Assembly: GCF_963678635.1 (NCBI RefSeq)
Contig: NC_087069.1
Location: 35,131,959-35,195,958, forward strand
Direction of reading: 5' to 3'
Length of the DNA: 64,000 nucleotides
From: Symsagittifera roscoffensis
Lineage: Eukaryota > Xenacoelomorpha > Acoela > Convolutidae
In this document: positions 1 through 12,649 of the stretch, in pieces
Position numbering within the stretch: position 1 is the first letter of the stretch
Layout: every line of letters starts with the position of its first letter
Notes under the pieces: model-generated
Told to the model about the DNA's origin: nothing
Databases searched by the model: none
Seen by the model: only the letters and a program-made list of their open reading frames with translations
Program-made: the position numbers and the translations under genes

Positions 1-714
1 TTAAAATTTTGAATTTAAGCACGGGTTTTTAGGCGAAACTCAAGCAGCATAAAACAAATCTGGAAGAACTTCTGGTTTCAGTAAGTGATTTTTGCCTTCA
101 TTTGAGCTGATCCCAAGTTGGATACTTTGTCTAATTTCTCTGGACAAATCTTCAAAACTATTATTATCCAGTATCTTGTACAATTCTTATAAACAGGAGC
201 AGATAGAAAAAGTTAGACAAAACACGCAATTACAAAACAAAATAACAAACAATCAAATCAGCCCTTTGGATAATCATTTGTCCCATTTAAGCTTTTCTGT
301 ACAGTTTCTTAATACAAGTGATCAAAAAAATTTCGGGGGTAATCTGAAAAGTATCTGAATGGAATTGCTTTAGTTTATTTCTCTTCTGCAAAGCGAAATT
401 TTTGTTAATTGCACATAAAGCGCCGCTTTTAATTCCGATTACCGTCAATAAATATTCACTTTGCTCTCTCATTTTTTTCAGTGACTACTTTACTAGCGCC
501 TTTCAATCTATAAACACTCTTCCTCAAACAAAATCAAAAACAAAAATTAAGCAACAAAAATCAGGTAAGTTTTTTCTGTAAATTGATCAAGATAGTCATA
601 ATAGTCATAAATCGAAGTTTTCGGTCTAAAATTTAAAGATAAGAAACAATGACAATTGGTGAAGCAAAAATTGATTGCAACTTGCTTGCACTTTTGAATG
701 CAAATTTACAAAAA

Positions 715-1465
715 AATTGACCATATTACTCTTCAAATTGTTTTGACAAGTAAAAGTTTGAGGTTTAAAAAATGTTTTAAAGGAGGTTTTGAGCTACTAT
801 TGCACTGTGCACTGGTATAGAGATTAACTTTTGTTTGTTTGTTAGATGTTTCAAAAAAGCAGATTGATTTCGTCAGCAATGAGATAATTAGACAAAATTT
901 ACTGCACGTTATGAGCTGGTTTGACAAATGATGATGCTCTTATTGAAAAATTAATGGTTTGATGTAACTTAAACGCGGGAAAGACTTGAAAATTGTTTTA
1001 GAAAAAGCAATAGATATCTGTTGACCGGAAGTTTATTTTCACTATTTCTCTTCGAACTTAAAAAACCTAGTTTGTTGTTAACAAATATGACATTTTAGAA
1101 GTTAGTGCCATCATTTCGATATCATCTGAATTCGGGGATGTTTCAATATTACGTTTCGTTATATTTCCAGTTTTTTTTCTATAACTATTTTTTGTTAATT
1201 TTTAGTGAAATTGATCATATTACACTTTCTATAGTAAAAATCGGAGTTTTACAGAAGGTTTTATAAGACTTTTTGAGCTACAACTGCATAGTTTTGAGTG
1301 CTCTAGCACAAAACTGCGCACTTGTTCCGAGATTAATTTTGGGCAGTACGTTATATGATACAAAACAAGCAGCTTGATTCTGTCAACAACGTTTTGATAA
1401 GGCGACAAAAATTTTGCAATTTATGAGCTAGTACGACAAATGATGATGCTTTTTCTGAAAATTTT
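715..1465. repeat. Imperfect tandem direct repeat, about 490 bp period
   Basis: The segment 715-960 is repeated imperfectly at 1205-1465 in the same orientation. Shared landmarks are a 'gaccatatta/gatcatatta' start, a block 'ttttgagctac', and an end block 'gacaaatgatgatgct'. No coding potential is visible in either copy. The remaining DNA of 1-714 shows no gene or recognisable element. Confidence 0.55.
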
Positions 1466-1769
1466 TTGTCTATTATAAGTTGAATGCGTGTGATTTTTGA
1501 AAACTTGAAGTGTCCAAAAAACATGGTTTCAGAGCAGTTAACCCTAAAATATCACAACAGCAGAATTATCATTTACATCTTAAATTCAAAAAGCTTAATT
1601 TGCAGAAGCTGGGTTCACTCACTTTCTATCCAATCTGGGGACAGTAAGACTCAAGCTGAAACAATGTAGTGTAGCACAAGGCCCTTTAATTTTTTATTAT
1701 AATTAAATGACTTCGCAATTGTGTAGGTAAAAATCAAAATAAGTATATTTACCTACAATAAAAATTTAT

Positions 1770-2292
1770 GCGAACAAATCAACAATAGTTCAATACCGCT
1801 CAAAAACTATAATAACAAAAAACTCAACTAGGTGTGCCATAATAAACTCAACTTAACTGATGATAAAATAGACAATTATCTATTTCGCACAAAAAGTTGA
1901 AAACGAAAAACTTTTTAAAAACCAGAAACTTTTTAAACAAAAACATTTTAAAACACTTGGAAATATCTGTTGATAACTAATTTTTTTTAAAATTCAAAAA
2001 TTGGATAGACAAAAAAACCTAACAGAGTAATATCAAATGTATATCACTTCAAAACGTTTTTCAGAGCACAGTGATTTATCAAGTCATCAAGTCTCAGTAC
2101 AGTCAACTCTTCAAATTGGCATTTTAATGTATGGTACAGCTAAAAAAAAAGAAATAGGAATTTCAGCTGGGCACAAACAAAATCCACGTAAAGTTTTCTC
2201 ATTGCGAATAAATCAACAGTACTTCAATACCGCTCAAAAAGTATAATAACAAAAATGTCATTTAGATGTGCCAAATAAAAACTCAAATCGAA
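1770..2292. repeat. Imperfect direct repeat, about 437 bp period
   Basis: A block at about 1772-1850 containing 'ttcaataccgctcaaaaa' recurs at about 2212-2292, both followed by 'tataataacaaaa' and a 'gtgtgcca/gatgtgcca' block. The interval is AT-rich and non-coding; I see no gene in 1466-2390. Confidence 0.5.
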
Positions 2293-2390
2293 TACGCTTG
2301 ATTTATGATTCAACTATGATCTGAGTTATTTCTCTCAAACAACGAATACTTCCAATAGAGAATAAATACGTCAGAAGTTTTTCTGCGAAA

Positions 2391-2640
2391 TATATCGCGC
2401 GTTAATTGTCCCAAATTGGCCAAAATGGCAATCTTTAAACCCCCATAATTTTACAAAAAATGATCACAGGTGAAATATCTTTTCAAATTTGAGCTCAAGA
2501 CAACAATACTTTTCGATTGATATTTACAAATTCCGTCAAAATTGGTTAGTTAAAAAGTCGAAATTTGTCTGAAGAAAAAAAACCCACCCCGAGCACAAAT
2601 ATTCCGTTATTTTCGTTTCGAAAGTCGGAACAACAACCCG
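2391..2640 (-). repeat. Dispersed repeat family A, inverted arm 1
   Basis: Read on the minus strand this matches 4035-4300 over its whole length: the block 'gccaatttgggacaat', a 'cacctgtgat' block, the 'cagacaaatttcgac' block and the 'gttccgactttcg' edge all recur in the same order. With 4030-4440 it forms an inverted pair with a spacer of about 1.4 kb, as in a foldback or terminal-inverted-repeat element. No transposase ORF lies between the arms. Confidence 0.7.
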
Positions 2641-3045
2641 AAAAGAGCTTTGTGCTAACACAGAATTTCACCATAAAATTGAATGATTTTGAACTGGAAG
2701 GACAAAAAGAAACTGGAACCGAACTTTCATGGATAATAATCAATTATATTGGATTTTCATTACCAGTCTCTATAAAATAACAAAAATTATCGATAAATAA
2801 CCCCATATAATCGATTATAAATTATTAATTTCAAAAAAATTATATCGAAAGAAAAACAATCCAATTCAATCGGTTATAATGGATTATAATCTATGTAGTT
2901 CAAGCTTTTTGTGTGTTGTTTTCATTTTTTCATAATTTTGTTAAACTTAAGTTAGTTATTTTGTTCTCTCGCTTAATTTCATTTTTTCCTATTTTCAATC
3001 GAGTTTATGAAAAATTACAAAAGTTGCCTATAGATCCCACACCAA

Positions 3046-3244
3046 CCCCCCCCCCCCCCCCCACGCTTACCCGTACAAAAGTTACCTGTCACCGTGGGGA
3101 GGAGTACGTCGTGGGGGGCACGTCGTGGTTGGGAGATGCGAGGGGGATGCCGGTACCGGAGGGGGTATGTCGTGGGGTGGGTTTGGGTACGTTGGGGGGA
3201 GTTACGTTGGGGGGAGTTACGTTGGGGGGGGGGGGGGGGGGGGG
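3046..3244. repeat. GC-rich island bounded by C17 and G21 homopolymers
   Basis: A run of 17 C (3046-3062) and a run of 21 G (3224-3244) enclose G-rich DNA with a tandem 'acgttggggggagtt' unit and many GGGG tracts. Composition is completely unlike the surrounding AT-rich sequence. Glycine-rich and proline-rich open frames here are by-products of the repeat, not genes. The plus strand has strong G-quadruplex potential. Confidence 0.85.
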
Positions 3245-4029
3245 AGGTACGTCCGGAAAAGTGAATGTAAACATTTCGAAATGATCATGGAGCTTATATT
3301 GATTCGAAAATTTCCTTCACAGAGACTTTCAAGTCCTTCAAGTCAAATTTCCTTCAAGTAAAAACAAAGACTTTGATGTCAAGTGTGGCTATAGTGCTGA
3401 CTTTTTTCTTCGCTTTTCATTTTTTGCACCAAATAGCTCTAATGATCATATGATGATTAACTGTTGATGAAAACAATTTTAAAAGAGTCAAAAAATTATA
3501 AGAGTCGTCTGAGAACGGGGTGATAAATTCAAGGGCCTTCTCGCAAAGAGATTTCACTTCGTTGCAAGAGTTCTGATTACTTGAATAGTTAATGGAATCT
3601 AAATTGCAAACAATTATTTTTTTTTGTTATCTGCCATACAGGGGGCTTTCCAGGGCAAATTTAAAAAAAATCGGAAGAGTGTCAAGCTTTTCAGTTTTAT
3701 AAAGAATTAATAAGTATTCTACCCTCTCCGGGAAAGCTAAGACGACACATTTGAGACGAAATTAGCTCTCAACGACTGAGCGACTGGTGATATTCTGTAC
3801 TAGGTTTGAAATTTTTCTGCTTTTTTTAACCAAATACTTCTTCACTAGTCTAAATTAGAAAAAAAATCAGATTTATAAGCTTTGAAAAACAGCAGAAAAA
3901 TGCATAAAGTTTGTCACAAGCTTTGACCAGCGACGTTTCACACTAATATCTTACACTCATATTTCATTTCGTCTTTTTCCATTGTGTCTAATTGAAAATT
4001 TTACAGATTGTTCTTCTGTAAATCGTTAG

Positions 4030-4440
4030 TATAATGTTGATTTTTGTTCCGACTTTCGACACGAAAGTAACGGAATATTTGTAATCGGGATGGGCTTTTT
4101 TTTCTTCAGACAAATTTCGACTTTTTAACTAGCCATTTTTGACGGAATTTTGTTATATCATTCAAAAGGTATTGTTGTCCTGAGCTCAATTTAGAAAAGA
4201 TATTTCACCTGTGATTATTTTTCGTAAGATTACGGGGATTTAAAGATAGCCGTTTTGGCCAATTTGGGACAATTAACGCGAGATATATTTCGCACTATTA
4301 ACGCGTAAGCGGAGAGTTAATCCTTCTTAGAAACCGTTCCAAATTGGTTGAAAGAAGCTTATTTGCCATAATTGATTTGTTACAAGGAGCGAAATCTATC
4401 CTTTTGTTCTTTATATGGCATGTGGGGGGATTATTTTCAT
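4030..4440 (+). repeat. Dispersed repeat family A, arm 2
   Basis: Matches the reverse complement of 2391-2640 over its first part. It also matches 13890-14282 in direct orientation over about 400 bp, including the 3' block 'ccgttccaaattggttg' and 'gatttgttac.aggagcgaaat'. The third copy shows that this is a dispersed element about 0.4 kb long, not a single palindrome. No coding capacity is apparent. I see nothing else recognisable between 3245 and 4030. Confidence 0.7.
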
Positions 4441-4822
4441 TTAAAGATTTTATTTTTTGGGGAAAAAATCATTTTGTTTCATTTCATTTAATTTTTAAAT
4501 TTAATTACTGCTCCATAAACTTTAAAAGGCAGTCGGAACTTTCAGGGCTTTGCCCTGATACGAGCAGTGTTGTTTTCTTTTTTTGTTTCACTTCGCTTTC
4601 CGCTGATTTTTTTTATCTCATCTTTATTTGTGACCTTAAAGTTTTCTTTGTTAAAGCTGAGATTCAGCAGAAAGGAACTATTTCAAGAGCAATGATCTTT
4701 GGCGTCACTCAGGCTTGGCTGCATCCAATTGATGATGTACACGATGACTTCTCCCTCAAGCTCTGGAGCGAGATCTACATGGTCAGTATCATCATACACA
4801 TTTCGCCGAATGTCCCTTGCAT

Positions 4823-5516
4823 CCCGGGTTGACCAAAAATGCTAGTCATCCACTTTTCATGCAGTTCCATAGGTACAGAAATTTGCATGAAAGGTCTATG
4901 ACTAGTTATCTTTCATATATGGAAAACTGTATGACAAGCATTTTTCCATAAGCCAAAAATTTAAGTGAAAAAATATAGTTAACTCAAAAGTAGGCGTTTA
5001 GACATTTAACAGACATTTATCAAGGCATAAACAAGCATGCCATTCAAAATCAATAGAGTTTTGAGCATTTTGAAAAAATAATCCTGAAAAATTGAAAGCA
5101 AATCCAACTTTTGCGTATCCCAGGACTACGTTATGCACACAAAGTAAAAATTTGCATGCAAACAGTTTTGTTTGGAAAATTTTCGTTCAACTACAAAATT
5201 TGTTTTGCGGTTGAAAAAAAATTTGGGGCAATTACAAAAACACTTGAAAAAATTCTTTTTGTCACTATCAAAAAAATGCTAGTCATACAATTTCCATATT
5301 TTGAAATATATAATGAGCATTTTTTTTGACAAAAATTTTTTCTATTTAATTCAAAACGATACACCAACTTAACATCCAAACAAGAAAAAAATTTCACAAA
5401 GTTTCGATGACATCAATTTAGCAGTTTGATGAAATTTGTATGATGGGTGTTTTTTCATAGACTTACTGTATGAAATTGTATGATTAGCATTCTCGGTCTA
5501 TGACGGTCAACCGGGG
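4823..5516 (+). mobile_element. MITE-like palindrome-rich element, family B copy 1
   Basis: Begins 'cccgggttgacc' and ends 'ggtcaaccgggg', so the ends are inverted repeats. Inside are many copies of an imperfect palindromic motif of the type 'gctagtcat...tttccatatatgg'. A second, longer copy lies in opposite orientation at 49031-50133 and shares its ends and internal blocks such as 'gactacgtta'. No protein is encoded, so this would be a non-autonomous DNA element. A target duplication was not evident. Confidence 0.7.
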
Positions 5517-6117
5517 AAAAAGTTTAGCACAACACATAAAATTGGATTTTGATCGGAAGTGAGCATTATGGCTTATAAAGTCTGTTTTTAAAACATTACG
5601 AAGCCAAACTGTGTTTTTTTTAGAATTGTAAGCGGAATGCTCAACAAGGACGCTCGTATTGTGTTTGTTCTTCCTTTGTTCTTTCGTTTTCTTTGATAGT
5701 TCCATTAAAATTTTATTATGTTTGAATATTGGTCTCTGGAATCCAGCAATTTACAGACACAAAACTGTGTACTTATCCAGTGCACAGTTGGCAGGGTAAT
5801 GAAACGCTATTCGAAAAAAAAAAATTTATTCAAAAGAAATTGTAGATTATTACTGAAGTATACAACGTGAAAAAAACTAAGCAAAGTTTTTGTAGAAAAA
5901 AAAGTGATTCAATAAAATGCAATGATTCAAGTTGAATAAGTTTACATTTTTTCCCGACAATTTTTTTTTGTAAACTGCGACCGCTTTATCTTCCAGTCAA
6001 AAACTATGAAAAAATCCAAGTTCTATTTTAAAAATTTGTTTTAGTTTTTTTCTTAATTTTTCTTGAGTCAAAAATGTATAGAATACCTAATTACTTTTTT
6101 CTTTCAACTGCTAACAA
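5517..6117. other. Non-coding interval, nothing recognised
   Basis: AT-rich sequence with poly-A and poly-T stretches between the MITE-like element and the decayed BEL/Pao element. No ORF, RNA gene or repeat could be supported here. Confidence 0.5.
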
Positions 6118-6350
6118 CAGTTTTCACTTTTCGTATTCACTCGTTTTAATTCAAGTCACAACTGTCATTGTTGCGGCTTGTTGATCAATTATCTTGTCAC
6201 CTTAAGTTGTGGCATATGTATTGGCTGACAACATATATATGCCTTGATGTTGTTGAGACTGTGCATCAAAGATTGCATTTTACAGTCGTCATCCTTCTTC
6301 AAGCGCAAAACAAAAAATTAGAAAATAGGAGGGCTGTGGTGAGGTGTCCT
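6118..6350 (-). repeat. Putative decayed LTR (3' side of minus-strand BEL)
   Basis: Shares 'acagtttt', 'ttttcgtattcactcg', 'gtggcatat', and 'gttgttgagact' with 12650-12880 in the same order and orientation, at roughly 60% similarity by eye. The position on both sides of BEL-like remnants suggests LTRs. Confidence 0.45.
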
Positions 6351-7379
6351 TCAATTTAAATCAAAGTTAACGCGAGGCGAGTGTGTTAGCTTCTTAATTT
6401 GACTGTTTAAATTAAAGTCATCAGCTGTCGAGATGAGATTAGTAGGCTGTCAAAACGAGGTTATCAGCGGTCTAGAAGTCACTATTCAAAAGTTTGATTA
6501 CTAAACTGCAAGTTGAAGTCTGCTGATTGAAGGTGCTAGTCGGTTGTTGCAGTTGAACATTGTCTTAACGAGATGGCTGCTGTTGCGGAGTTCAAATCTG
6601 CTGGGTTTAGAGTATCGGCTGGTAGTTGTTATCTGCTCGTTGAAGTAGCTGGTTTAATATTGTAATTGATCATTGTCAAAGAGATCGACTAGTTGCTGTC
6701 GTTCTCCAAGTAATTGCAGATTAAAACAGTCCGGCTGCAACCACAATTACAAAGGGAGAAGGCGAGAGCATAAATAAGTCGTACTGAATATCATGAGTGT
6801 ATGATACCTTTCTACAGCGGTTTCTATCATTGTTTTTTCGTTTTACATGATCTGTCGATGACAAAGGTGTTTTATGTGACCTAGAAGCCAAAACTCTCAA
6901 GAAGATCGAACTTCTAAAATCCGGATGGGTTGCCAAATTGAAATAGGCGGCGGAGTTTTTGAGATCTCTTTCTGTCGGGGAAACCAAGTTGAGATGAACT
7001 CTTTCAGATGGAGTTTCGAAACGTTGTCTGGTAGCTGCTGTGCAAATAACCATTGCTTCATCTATAGTGATGGCTGAGAACTGATTCTTCGAAGCCTGCT
7101 GGCAAACATTCTTCGAAGAAGGAAATGATTAGATCTCGGGCAGCGATGTTGTTTGGGGAAGAAGAAACAGTTGTGAATTCTCTGAGGTGTTCAATCTGTT
7201 GAAAGTATCATCTGAAAGGGCTTTATTTCCAATGTTGGCTCAGAGAGTGTTTAAGGCTACGAATGAGTCGCCACCAATTTGTGCACAAGTGGAGTTGAAA
7301 TTTGAAGTTATCTGGTGATATCCAACAAATTCGTTCATTGAGGAGCTATCGAAGAAGGTTGTCAATTATTTTTCTGATA

Positions 7380-7530
7380 CTGTAAAGTTCCTTGCGTTGT
7401 CGTGCGAAGTTCTGTAGTGGCGCTTCTTTTTGCAACGAAGCGGTTGAGGGCTCTTAGAGTTGCTTTGCATGATAGGTCACGGCATATTTCCTGGTGAACT
7501 TCGTTTGTTACAGGTAGTTTAGATGCTTCA
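7380..7530 (-). pseudogene. BEL/Pao integrase-core remnant
   Basis: The minus-strand translation contains a stretch resembling the segment just before the second catalytic Asp of BEL integrases ('CRDLSCKATLRALNRFVA'). The following Ser-Asp-Asn-Gly motif is destroyed. Downstream (7053-6721) is an out-of-context open frame that may be the decayed C-terminal region. Weak but positionally consistent with the other BEL remnants. Confidence 0.4.
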
Positions 7531-9738
7531 CGCGAATGGTCCGAAAAGGTACGTCGGCAGTTTTTGCAAGTGCTGTACTTTTAACCAATGTGGGATCTGG
7601 CAGAGAATCCAATAGTCTACGTGGAGTGTGTTGGGGCATTCTCGGACGAGGAATGTTCATTAGAGATCTGAACGGTTTTTGTGGGCGGTGATCTGCTGAG
7701 TGTTTTCCATCCAATATAATGGTATACTTTGAACTTTAGTCAAGTCGTGACTTTGTAGATTTCCATGGGCCTGAGGGATCGGATCTAGATGAAAGCATCA
7801 ACGACATTTTCTTTTTGGAAACTTTGACAGGAAGTTCCATTGCTAAATCGATGTTGTATGCATTCAGGGTAATACCATGAGTTGATTTTTGATGGTTTTC
7901 CATGACTATGAGACTGATGAGGGCGGAGACTGTTCCAGGTTGTGTTGACGAGGTTTCTGAAGAGTGGTTTGAGGTGCTGATCGATCAAATGGAGGTGAGC
8001 TGGTTGATTTTTTAAACCGTGCTGCTGCAATTAAAACAGAAGCTGTTGCGCGGAGAAGAAAGGCGTTTTCGCTTCGAAATGCGTTCGTACTTGATGCAGG
8101 AACTGCTGATAGTGTGCTCTCAGAATGAATGATGCTGGTTGGGTAAAAAATTTTTTGATATCACTGAACTTGCTACCAAGTGGTCTGTCGTTTTCCACGG
8201 TGTCCCCAATTGCCGGTTTTGGCCAAGCGTCTTCTGACTGAAGAAAAAAAACTGGTCCTTCGATTCAACGGCTGAGTGGATTGGACGAGAACCAGTATCC
8301 CTGCTACACGATTTCCATCAAAATTTTGTTGTCTTTTTTCTGGTCCTCGAATCTATAACAAAAATGTGCTCTTATTTTTTCTGAGATAATTATGGGTTAG
8401 AGAGAAGCAATGTTGTTCTTTAGAGAAAATAGCAAGACAGGCATCAAAGAGTTGGCTTTTTCTTTTTCGAATCATGAAGTTTCCTCGGCTGAAAATTTAT
8501 AGAATCTGAAGAAATGCAAGGTTTGAATCCCAATATACGTTGATGTCTGTCACTTAATCCTGAGGTTGGGCGAGGTGTTGCTGAGTTATTGCGCTTAAAG
8601 TTTAAGGTTTCGTAGTAATCGACTTAACCAGGTTGAAATTTGTAATTACAAATACCTTTTGTAATTTATTTCAGTTGAATTACTGCTTCCAGGATATTGC
8701 TGGACTCGTTAAAAACGTCCATGTAAAAGTTGTTGTCAATAAATTGTTTAATATGCGAGTATCCATTTTACTTGTCGTATACGCAAGGTGGAAGAGCAAA
8801 GTTTGTACAAGTTTGCAAGTTTTTTTTGCGTCAAAAGAAAACGAGTGTACTCGTAGAAATTGAGCAACGAATTTGAGAAATTTTCGGCCCTCGAAACGAC
8901 GGACACTCACTTGTACACGATTTATTGCCTGTCCTGTTGGAATACTTATGTTCGCGTAATTAGGAAATCACGGCAAAAGGTTACTTATGAAGTCCGGACC
9001 AATTGAAAGCATGTCGTTGGAGCAAATTTTTTCGATTTTGATCTATCGTTTGGTTTTCTGCCACTTTTTCCAGGCCTATTTGGATCAGTCAGTTCATTTT
9101 CTTGTAGTATCCATCTTTTTGAGGGAAATAAAATGCTTGGAACTTTGCGATGTGTAGTTCTTGGTCAAATTGTTTGTGATTAGGTCATGGTTCGCTGCGA
9201 GCTAGTCGGGGTCGTTAAGGAGACGGGTTTTTATCTTTCAAACTGCTGAGCGGCAGCAAAGTGTTTACTGGTAGGGAATGCCTTCATTTTCCACAGAAAT
9301 TCCAAACTTTATCCTCCAGTTGTGTAAAGGAATTCAACGCCGAAGGAATTCAATGGCGTGTTTTTCCTCTTTTGCGATAGTAATCTCTAGAGAGTTTCCG
9401 TAAGTTTTTTTATCCATTTTGTCCCTAGCAGTTTCGAAATTTCTGCATATTCGAATGCATATTCGATGATTTTGTTGATGTGAGAAGAGTAGGCTCGAAA
9501 CACTGAATTCCCGAGCATGCCAGCTGATGGATCTTCTTTGGTCCATCTATGAGGTCTGAAAACTCCGTTAATGCGCTTTCTGGTGCTTTTTTGTTAAGTG
9601 AGTTGTATCCTGAATAATATCGTTCGTTCCAATGAGAAAGAACACTTAATGTTTTTTGAAATCCTCAAATTGGCGAGCACGTATAGACATTTGATATGAA
9701 ATTGCTCGCTGAGATTTCCGACAGGGTGGATGGTCAAT

Positions 9739-10580
9739 TCAACTGATTGTGCTTTGAATTGTTTCGAATAAAAACATCCATCGATGAAGAAACCTTCGGT
9801 TTCGAAGTTTTAATCTAGCTGAAGAGATTTGGATGTCAATTGTAGCAAAGTTTGTGTCATTGCTTTCATTCTCAAGAAAAGGATATTTGTTAAAATACTT
9901 GTTCTTGTTCCGGATGGTAACAGGTATATAAAGCAGTAAAGAACTTGTGTTGTCCATAAATTGATTGTTGGCGGGTATGCGTTTTGTTAACTTCAACACG
10001 AGTTTCAAGAGCGATGTTCGCACAAGTCGGCAGGCATTCTGCATATTCGTAAAATTTTTACAACAAATTGGAGAAACTTCTGGTTTTGGTTCTTAAAAAC
10101 ACTGTCAATGGCAAAACTTTTGTCTTTGGAGAGAATTTCCTCCGGAGAACTTCGGTAAGTTTTCATTATCCAAGTGGTCACTAGTAGTTCAAAAATTTCT
10201 GAGTCTTCGTTATATTCGCTGATTTGAGACTGCTGAATTGCCGAGTATGTCGGCTGATGGCCCACCATTAGTCCAAACATACGGAGTGGAAATTTCACGT
10301 AGTGCGTTTTCTGTTCCTTTTTTGTGGCTTGAGATGTATAATAGTCAGTATTGTTGATTCTTATGAGACTAGAAACATGTTTTTTGTCGAAATCTGGAAA
10401 GTTTTTTGGAAGATCGTAACTGCTACAGATGGTGTTGAGTTTGATGTATGGAACATTTTCAAGGCTTAGCTTGTTTGACGTGTACGCACAAATGATTTGA
10501 AAATGCTCGATGAGAATTCCAAACAAGTGAATTTCAATACAATTACTTGTGCTTTGATCTGTTTTGAACCAAGAAATCAA
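9739..10580 (-). pseudogene. BEL/Pao protease (DUF1758) region remnant, partly duplicated
   Basis: Frame 10580-10005 carries 'SYDLPKNFPDFDKKHVSSL' followed by 'FPLRMFGLMVGHQPTYSAI'. This looks like the stretch after the aspartic protease that leads to the 'G-x-D-Y/H' motif in BEL/Pao polyproteins. A second, more damaged version follows at 10044-9739 and on into 9546-9334, where 'LACSGIQ'-like and 'FLHRWMFLFETIQS' segments repeat what is seen near 10600. The catalytic DSG/DTG is not visible. The duplication is probably a rearrangement within a dead element. Confidence 0.45.
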
Positions 10581-11283
10581 TCGATGAAAAAATCGTTGCT
10601 TTTGAGGTTTTACTCTAGATGAAGAGATTTTTGGATGTCAATAAAAGCAAGTAGGTGTTACTACTTCAGGTGTTAAAAAGGCATATGCGTTATTACAATT
10701 GTCCTTATTCCGGGTGAAAACAGGTACAAAGAGCGGTAATGAAGTTTTGAACTGTCGGTTGACTGACATTTGTGGTCTATCTCAAGGTAGTTGCTGCGGT
10801 GAGGACAAAATTCTATTGTTGTTCGTTTTTTGCTGTTAATGTATGTTGTGTTCGTCTTCTTTCCGGTCTTTTTTGCTTTGAGTCTGACGTTTCAGGCTGA
10901 GGCTGGTTACCGCGATGGTTCTTGTTCCGCGGTTCACAATTTCTTTGATGACTAGATGAAGAAGGTTGGCTAGATGAAGAACTTAACTTCTTCTGAGGCA
11001 AGCTGTTTCTGAGGCGAATTGCCAGAGCCAATGATCAAAATTGACGAGACAGGGCTGCTGAATGCTGTTTTGATTATTTTTTGAGCCCAATGTAGTCGCT
11101 GTCGCTCAGAGTGGTGAAATTTTTCAGCTGCAAACTACACAAAAATGGTGGAGCTCAGTTTTTTCGTGATTCCAAGTGTCTGAAACAAGATTTCAAAAGA
11201 TAGATATTATGAAAGACGAGTCACGCGGAGTTGCTGTAGTCTCTAGTTCGTGTTCTTGAAGAGCAGTTGCATACATAGCTCTG

Positions 11284-11565
11284 TTATACGAGTCTTGTTT
11301 GAACGCATCCCATTGTCAAGGGTTCCAAATCTGCTAATTTTTCTGCGTATGACCTTGATTGACTGTGAACACTGTCTTGTAAAATGCCATACCCCATGTA
11401 CCACTTCATCGGAACACAATCATACTTGTCAAGATTGATTTCCAGTTGTCTTGATGTCTGTGTAATCGTTGAATATGAAGTGCGCGCTGGGTAATTTGCT
11501 CTGCTGATGAGAGTATCAGGCGTGAGTTTGGTGGAAAGAAGCGGTAATGAGACAAAGTTATTCAA
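11284..11565 (-). pseudogene. BEL/Pao gag (DUF1759-like) remnant
   Basis: The open frame contains 'LDKYDCVPMKWYMGYGILQD' followed by a VHS-type stretch and 'YAEKLADLEPL'. These resemble the L-x-x-F-x-G-x-P-x-x-W...F...VH...KL..L signature of DUF1759 in BEL gag proteins. It ends in premature stops. The adjoining frame at 11886-11686 would be its N-terminal part. Confidence is moderate because only the spacing and a few residues are retained. Confidence 0.4.
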
Positions 11566-12649
11566 TTACTATTCTGTTGCCTGATGCTGTTGGTTGTTTG
11601 GCAAACTCTGAGTGATCTTGGTTGATGTAGACAATTTTGCTGATAAAAACGAAGTTTGCTGCCGTTGAGTAGAGGTGACTATTCCTTACTTAGCTTTTAA
11701 ATCGATTAGATGATCTCGACTGCGACTGCTAGAAGCAGTTTGAAGAATGGGTGCATTTCGATCGTTGGGTGGGGCACTGTTGATTGCTGCAGACGTGTCT
11801 GTTGTATTGCTTTTTCGATTGAGTAGTATTCTGTGCTCACCATAAACTTCATCTAGTTTGTCTTCAATTTCAGTGAATGTTGACATGAGGTCTACTGGCT
11901 GTAAATCGTCTGTCGGATGGTTGATGAGGTAAGTCGTCGGTTCCTCAACCTGCTCTAAGAGTGAAAAAGTTTCCGTTCTGAATTCTGCTCAAAGTCGTTT
12001 TCTTCGTCTGTGATGGCTTTGGCAATTTGGGAGAGGAGTCGTTTGACTTTCGTTTCAGTCGTTTGACTAAGCTTTTGTAGTGTACAGTTGTGCATTTTGT
12101 AGTCATTCCTTTAATGAAAGTTATGTCGATTGTGTTGTTTCAAGTTGTTGATGCTGTTGTTAAGCTTTTTTGTATCGTTATGTTGGTGAGATTGTTTTGT
12201 TTCTACCTAAGTTTTAAAATAGTACGAGAAGACAAACCACGTTATTTTAGATTATAGATTTCACGTTTTAGAAACAAAAAATACCAGAGCTGTAGATATT
12301 TCGATTTGTCTCCCTGATACTAAAGTAAGAGTTAAAAAACTGTTTTCACGCAATGAAGACGTGAAGTGTTCCGTCATTTAACCAAACTTTTGACATCTTA
12401 AGGAAGCTAAAATCTAAGTAAAACCTGGAAATTCTGTAACCAATCAAAAAGAAACACGCACAGTTTTTCAAATGCTTCTCAAATAGCAAAATACTCTGTT
12501 TCTATTTTGTTTTGATGCTGACTAGAGAATCGTTCTACCAAGTGTCATAGGCTCGTTGAGAATTGTAGTGCCCACTAAACTCAAAAATGTGTGGAATCTA
12601 GGAAAATTGAAGCTTTTCCTTTAGTTAGTTTCCTCGTCTAAAGAGGTAA

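Noticed and set aside
2913-3361. Proline- and glycine-rich open frames on both strands
   Set aside because: They are translations of the C17/G-rich minisatellite and have no domain or codon signal.
4344-4832. 162-codon plus-strand ORF
   Set aside because: It starts inside repeat family A and ends inside the MITE-like element; hydrophobic residues come from T-rich DNA and no homologue is recognised.
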